Below are positions 7,053 through 9,688 of a stretch of DNA of 9,688 nucleotides, piece after piece (the stretch's first letter is position 1; each line of letters starts with the position of its first letter). Below the pieces are notes generated by a model. That model searched no databases and was not told where the DNA came from. It was given only the letters and a program-made list of their open reading frames with translations. The stretch spans positions 1-9,688 of the forward strand of contig CAMLQP010000092.1 in assembly GCA_946482115.1 (NCBI GenBank), read 5' to 3'. The stretch comes from an uncultured Comamonadaceae bacterium. Its GTDB lineage: Bacteria > Pseudomonadota > Gammaproteobacteria > Burkholderiales > Burkholderiaceae. A program made the position numbers and the translations under genes.

Positions 7053-7187
7053 ACCCGCAAGGGGAGTAGCGAGTCCGCCGCGATGGCGGACGTGGCGTTC
7101 GTCAGTACGTGGGCACCGGGTGGTGCCCTCCGGGCGCCACAGGGGTGTGGCCGGTCGCGCCGACATCCTTCGCGAGACCTTCTGGGT
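7053..7187 (+). ncRNA. yybP-ykoY family (manganese) riboswitch aptamer
   Basis: The family signature motifs are visible: GGGGAGTAGC at 7061-7070, and CGCGAGACC at 7171-7179 with GCCGACA shortly before. The closing stem P1 pairs ACCCGCAAGG (7053-7062) with CCTTCTGGGT (7178-7187), with one C-C mismatch and one G-U. Internal helices read by hand are GTCCGCC/GGCGGAC (7073-7079 with 7085-7091), GTGGCG/CGCCAC (7092-7097 with 7135-7140) enclosing GGGCACC/GGTGCCC (7111-7117 with 7122-7128), and GGGTGT/ACATCC (7143-7148 with 7163-7168). This class senses Mn2+ through the two conserved loops docking side by side. It sits directly before a TerC/Alx-type gene, as for E. coli alx, which strongly supports the call. 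Confidence 0.92.
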
Positions 7188-7218
7188 GTGTCATCCACAC
7201 TCTTTCTGAAGGTTTCGC
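7172..7218 (+). promoter_or_regulatory. Riboswitch expression platform: anti-Shine-Dalgarno helix before terC
   Basis: GCGAGACCTTC (7172-7182) is complementary over 11 continuous pairs, one of them G-U, to GAAGGTTTCGC (7208-7218), which contains the terC Shine-Dalgarno GAAGG and abuts the ATG at 7219. Inside lies a second hairpin, GGGTGTG/CACACTC (7184-7190 with 7196-7202). Both share bases with the 3' strand of the aptamer stem P1, and the long helix also uses the conserved CGAGACC loop. The two folds therefore exclude each other, which predicts a translational ON switch when metal stabilises the aptamer. Confidence 0.75.
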
Positions 7219-8169
7219 ATGAATACCGTAGCACCGCTGTGGCTGTGGGCCACGTTCGCGGCCATCGTGGCCGTTTCCCTTTACGTCGATTTTGTCGTGC
7301 TCAAGAAGCAGGGCGCACGCGAGGTGGGCGTCAAGGCCGCTCTCAACTGGTCCATGGTCTGGATCGGGCTGAGCTTCCTGTTCAACGGCCTGCTCTGGTG
7401 GGCGATGTTCGAGACCACCGGCTCGCGCACCCTCGCCAACGAGAAGTCGCTGGAGTTCCTCACCGGCTACCTGATCGAGAAGGCGCTGGCGGTGGACAAC
7501 ATCTTCGTCTTCCTGATGATCTTCACCTACTTCGCGGTGCCGCCGGCGTTTCAGAAGCGGGTGCTGATGATAGGCATCATTGGGGCGATCGTGCTGCGCA
7601 CCGTCATGATCCTGGTGGGCGGCTGGCTGCTGGCGCAGTTCCACTGGATCCTCTATGTGTTCGGCGCCTTCCTGATCCTCACCGGCATCAAGATGTGGTG
7701 GGCCGCCGGCCGCGAGGAAACGCTGGACGACAACCCGGCGCTGAAGCTGCTGCGCCGCGTGATGCCGGTGAGCCAGCACTACGACGGCGAGAGGTTCTGG
7801 ACCGTCGAGAACGGCAGGAAGATCGCCACGCCGCTGCTGATGGTGATTGCGCTGGTGGCGCTGACCGACGTGATCTTCGCGGTGGACTCCATTCCCGCCA
7901 TCTTCGCCATCACGCGCGACCCGTTCATCGTGCTCACGTCCAACGTGTTCGCGATCCTGGGCCTGCGCGCGATGTACTTCCTGCTGGCGGCCGTGGCCTC
8001 CAGGTTCCACCTGCTCAACTACGGCCTGGCGGTGATCCTTGTCTTCATCGGCACCAAGATGTGCCTGATCGACGTCTTCAAGATCCCGGTGGCCGTGTCG
8101 CTCGGCGTGGTGGTGGGCATCCTGGCGATCACCATGCTCTGGAGCCTGAAGACCGCTCCGAACCAGTGA
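7219..8169 (+). CDS. TerC/Alx family integral membrane protein, probable Mn2+ exporter
   Basis: A 316-residue inner-membrane protein with about nine predicted spans, close in length to E. coli Alx. The two halves carry the repeated TerC hallmark: YLIEKALAVDNIFVFLMIF (84-102, D93) and ALTDVIFAVDSIPAIFAIT (214-232, D223). Acidic residues of this kind lie within membrane segments and are thought to coordinate the metal; D24 in YVDF is another candidate. A hydrophilic loop (about 161-200) separates the halves. Members of this family, including Alx under the same riboswitch class, are linked to manganese efflux; older names refer to tellurium resistance. No other ter genes are nearby, so a tellurite role is unlikely. 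The start ATG 7219 has GAAGG at 7208-7212, which the leader can sequester. The gene is monocistronic by context: protease gene 240 bases upstream, convergent heat shock gene downstream. Confidence 0.92.
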   Translation: MNTVAPLWLWATFAAIVAVSLYVDFVVLKKQGAREVGVKAALNWSMVWIGLSFLFNGLLWWAMFETTGSRTLANEKSLEFLTGYLIEKALAVDNIFVFLMIFTYFAVPPAFQKRVLMIGIIGAIVLRTVMILVGGWLLAQFHWILYVFGAFLILTGIKMWWAAGREETLDDNPALKLLRRVMPVSQHYDGERFWTVENGRKIATPLLMVIALVALTDVIFAVDSIPAIFAITRDPFIVLTSNVFAILGLRAMYFLLAAVASRFHLLNYGLAVILVFIGTKMCLIDVFKIPVAVSLGVVVGILAITMLWSLKTAPNQ

Positions 8170-8177
8170 GCCCGCAG

Positions 8178-8201
8178 CCGCCGCCCCGGCCGGGGCGGCG
8201 G
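8178..8201. terminator. 24-base GC-only perfect palindrome between convergent genes
   Basis: The left half CCGCCGCCCCGG (8178-8189) is followed immediately by its exact reverse complement CCGGGGCGGCGG (8190-8201). It starts 9 bases after the terC stop and ends 8 bases before the stop of the convergent heat shock gene, so it can form the same hairpin in both transcripts. There is no T tract on either side, so it is not a textbook intrinsic terminator. It may act by pausing, by blocking 3' exonucleases, or with Rho. Confidence 0.6.
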
Positions 8202-8208
8202 TGGCATG

Positions 8209-8634
8209 TCACTCGATGTTCAGGCGCTGGCTGGGGCTGGCGCCCTTTTTCGGCAGGTTCAGCGCCAGCACGCCGTTCTCGTAACGGGCCCGCGCACTGC
8301 TGTTGTCGATGTCCACCGGCAGCTGGAAGCTGCGCTGGGCCACGCCGTAGTAGCGCTCGCTGCGCAGCAGCTTGCCGCCTTCGCTGTGGCTGTCGTGCTG
8401 CTTGATCTCGGCACGCAGGCTCACCAGGTTGCCGTCGATGTTGACCTGGATGTCTTCCTTGTTGACCCCGGGAATCTCGGCCACCAGCTGGTAGGCCTCG
8501 GGGGTTTCCTTCACGTCCACGCGGATCTGCGCGGGCAGGTTGTCGCCGTGCAGGGGCTTGACGTAAAAGCCGGGGGCGACGTCGCGGAAAAAGTCGTCGA
8601 ACAGGCTGCCGCGGGCGATCAGAGAAGCACTCAT
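8209..8634 (-). CDS. Small heat shock protein, Hsp20/alpha-crystallin family
   Basis: A 141-residue ATP-independent chaperone that binds unfolding proteins and holds them for refolding. The N-terminal arm (1-35) includes SLFDDFFRDV. The alpha-crystallin domain spans about 36-130: IRVDVKETPEAYQLVAEIPGV, then DIQVNIDGNLVSLRAE, and the hallmark YENGVLALNLPKK (118-130). The tail ends LNIE, resembling the C-terminal I-x-I anchor used for oligomer assembly. ATG 8634 was chosen over an upstream in-frame ATG at 8742 because it has an AAGGAG just upstream (8640-8646 region) and because the extra 36 residues would run across the promoter. A sigma-32-type promoter lies 60-90 bases upstream. The class is certain; a specific name such as ibpA is not assigned. 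Confidence 0.95.
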   Translation of the reverse strand: MSASLIARGSLFDDFFRDVAPGFYVKPLHGDNLPAQIRVDVKETPEAYQLVAEIPGVNKEDIQVNIDGNLVSLRAEIKQHDSHSEGGKLLRSERYYGVAQRSFQLPVDIDNSSARARYENGVLALNLPKKGASPSQRLNIE

Positions 8635-8669
8635 GACAATCTCCTTGATAGGGCTGGGGGTTGATCGTG

Positions 8670-8685
8670 GGGCCGGTTCCGGCCC
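8670..8685 (-). other. Stem-loop at the 5' end of the hsp20 leader
   Basis: GGGCCGG (8670-8676) and CCGGCCC (8679-8685) are perfect inverted repeats two bases apart. They would form a hairpin within a few bases of the predicted hsp20 transcript start. It is 30 or more bases from the Shine-Dalgarno and does not pair with it, so it looks more like a 5' stabilising hairpin than a thermometer. Its role is not known. Confidence 0.45.
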
Positions 8686-8694
8686 GTGACTGAC

Positions 8695-8722
8695 AGATAG
8701 AGCCGCCGCAAAACTTTTCAAG
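8695..8722 (-). promoter_or_regulatory. Sigma-32 (RpoH) heat shock promoter of hsp20
   Basis: On the minus strand CTTGAA (8722-8717) matches the sigma-32 -35 core exactly. After 14 bases comes CTCTATCT (8702-8695), which agrees with the -10 consensus CCCCATNT at five of its seven defined positions. The start of transcription should be near 8688, giving a leader of about 54 bases before ATG 8634. Spacing, motif and the gene it drives all agree. Confidence 0.8.
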
Positions 8723-8764
8723 TCCCCGCCAAAACCGTCCATTCCCGCGCGGGCGGCGCTGGCC

Positions 8765-8770
8765 TACACT
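8765..8770 (+). promoter_or_regulatory. Putative -10 element of glcD
   Basis: TACACT resembles a sigma-70 -10 box and ends 7 bases before the glcD ATG, so transcription would begin at or next to the start codon. No Shine-Dalgarno lies between it and the ATG. The -35 region has no good match. The palindrome CCCGCGCGGG at 8744-8753 falls in the expected spacer. This is a weak but position-consistent candidate. Confidence 0.35.
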
Positions 8771-8777
8771 GCCGCCC

Positions 8778-9688
8778 ATGAACGCCGTGACCGAAGCCCC
8801 CCGACAGGACACCGAGGACACCGCCGCCCGGCAGCGCGAGGTGGTGGACGCCCTGCGCGCCGTGCTGCCCGCCCATGCGCTGCTGTGGCACGGCGAGGAC
8901 ACCACGCCCTACGAATGCGACGGCCTGACCGCCTACCGCCAGCGCCCGCTGGTGGTGGCCCTGCCCGAGACCGAGGCCCAGGTGGCCGAGGTGCTGCGCG
9001 CCTGCCACCGCCTGGGGGCGCCCGTGGTGGCGCGCGGCGCAGGCACCGGCCTGTCGGGCGGCGCCATGCCACACCCGCTGGGCGTCACGCTGTCACTGGC
9101 CAAATTCAACCGCATCGTCCGGCTTGATGCGCTCTCGCGCACCGCCGTCGTGCAGGCCGGCGTGCGCAACCTCGCCATCAGCGAGGCCGCCGCGCCGCTG
9201 GGCCTGTACTACGCGCCCGACCCCAGCAGCCAGATCGCCTGCACCATAGGCGGCAACGTGGCCGAGAACTCGGGCGGGGTGCACTGCCTCAAGTACGGCC
9301 TCACGCTGCACAACGTGCTCAAGGTGCGCGGCTTCACGGTCGAAGGCGAGCCGGTCACCTTCGGCGCCGATGCGCTCGACACGCCAGGCTACGACCTGCT
9401 GAGCGTGCTGGTGGGCAGCGAAGGCATGCTGGCCGTGGTGGTCGAGGTCACGGTGAAACTGGTGCCCAAACCCCAGCTCGCGCGCTGCATCATGGCCAGC
9501 TTCGACGACGTGCGAAAAGCCGGCGACGCCGTGGCCGCCGTGATCGCCGCCGGCATCATCCCGGCCGGGCTGGAGATGATGGACAAGCCCATGACGGCGG
9601 CGGTGGAGGACTTCGTGCGCGCCGGCTACGACCTGGACGCCGAGGCCATCCTGCTGTGCGAGAGCGACGGCACGCCCGAGGAGGTGGA
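8778..9688 (+). CDS. glcD: Glycolate oxidase FAD-linked subunit GlcD (3' end outside window)
   Basis: The first 303 residues of a protein usually near 480-500. The enzyme oxidises glycolate (or a related 2-hydroxy acid such as D-lactate) to the 2-oxo acid using FAD, normally with GlcE and GlcF as membrane-associated partners. The FAD-binding_4 (PCMH) fold begins near residue 57: VVALPETEAQV, then the pyrophosphate-binding RGAGTGLSGG (86-95). Further family blocks are YYAPDPSSQIACTIGGNVAENSGG (144-167) and KYGLTLHNVL (172-181). GSEGMLAV and EVTVKLVPKP lead into the substrate-side cap domain, with GLEMMDKPM, characteristic of GlcD. The frame remains open at the window end. ATG 8778 is the only start giving a normal N-terminus; it has no visible Shine-Dalgarno. 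The gene is divergent from hsp20 with a 143-base gap. FAD-linked D-lactate or 2-hydroxyglutarate dehydrogenases are the alternatives, but the sequence reads as GlcD. Confidence 0.92.
   Translation, partial: MNAVTEAPRQDTEDTAARQREVVDALRAVLPAHALLWHGEDTTPYECDGLTAYRQRPLVVALPETEAQVAEVLRACHRLGAPVVARGAGTGLSGGAMPHPLGVTLSLAKFNRIVRLDALSRTAVVQAGVRNLAISEAAAPLGLYYAPDPSSQIACTIGGNVAENSGGVHCLKYGLTLHNVLKVRGFTVEGEPVTFGADALDTPGYDLLSVLVGSEGMLAVVVEVTVKLVPKPQLARCIMASFDDVRKAGDAVAAVIAAGIIPAGLEMMDKPMTAAVEDFVRAGYDLDAEAILLCESDGTPEEV

Noticed and set aside
7219..8169. Tellurite resistance function for the TerC protein
   Set aside because: No other ter operon genes are present, and the manganese riboswitch leader points to metal homeostasis.
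6519..8405. A 628-residue plus-strand open frame crossing the protease end, riboswitch and terC
   Set aside because: Arg/Ala/Pro-rich translation that cuts across a structured RNA leader and is out of frame with terC.
8635..8690. RNA thermometer (ROSE or fourU type) in the hsp20 leader
   Set aside because: No sequence in the predicted leader pairs convincingly with the AAGGAG Shine-Dalgarno; the visible hairpin is well away from it.

Overview
The window reads as chromosomal DNA of a GC-rich betaproteobacterium, most likely Burkholderiales and probably Comamonadaceae-like. The case rests on protein flavour (MetW, a GlcD-type FAD oxidase, a BepA-like M48 protease, a DUF4010 MgtC-type membrane protein), strong G/C third-position bias, and compact gene packing. 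This is a judgement from recognised families, not from a database search. There are ten protein genes, two of them cut by the window edges. No rRNA, tRNA, insertion sequence or CRISPR array was seen. No gene-free stretch exceeds 300 bases; the two largest gaps (304-493 and 6979-7218) are both regulatory.

Left part (1-2700): the 3' end of metW is followed by a 190-base AT-richer region with a near-consensus sigma-54 promoter, then a type IV pilin gene (pilA), a strong intrinsic terminator, and a PglL/PilO-type O-oligosaccharyltransferase gene. Pilin and transferase form a plausible pilin-glycosylation pair. Both are clearly lower in GC than the rest of the window, as expected for a variable surface-structure cassette.

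Middle part (2772-6978): a 3-hydroxybutyryl-CoA dehydrogenase gene converges with, and overlaps by 7 bases, a minus-strand pair: moaC (molybdenum cofactor synthesis) followed directly by a multi-span MgtC/DUF4010 membrane protein. The latter carries a run of ten G in its coding strand. Divergent from moaC is an exported M48 metalloprotease with a helical, TPR-like C-terminal half, similar to BepA.

Right part (6979-9688): a yybP-ykoY family (Mn2+) riboswitch leads into a TerC/Alx-type membrane protein. The leader shows two mutually exclusive folds: the aptamer closing stem, or an 11-bp helix that buries the Shine-Dalgarno sequence. This predicts that metal binding turns translation on. Convergent with terC is a small heat shock protein gene with its own sigma-32-type promoter. 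Divergent from that is glcD (glycolate oxidase FAD subunit), cut off by the window end. Between terC and the heat shock gene lies a 24-base perfect palindrome that may stop transcription from both sides.

Most of the window is ordinary core genome. The best leads are the explicit riboswitch switching model, the pilin/glycosyltransferase cassette with its sigma-54 control region, and the homopolymeric tract in the DUF4010 gene. I see no convincing evidence of a wholly undescribed system.
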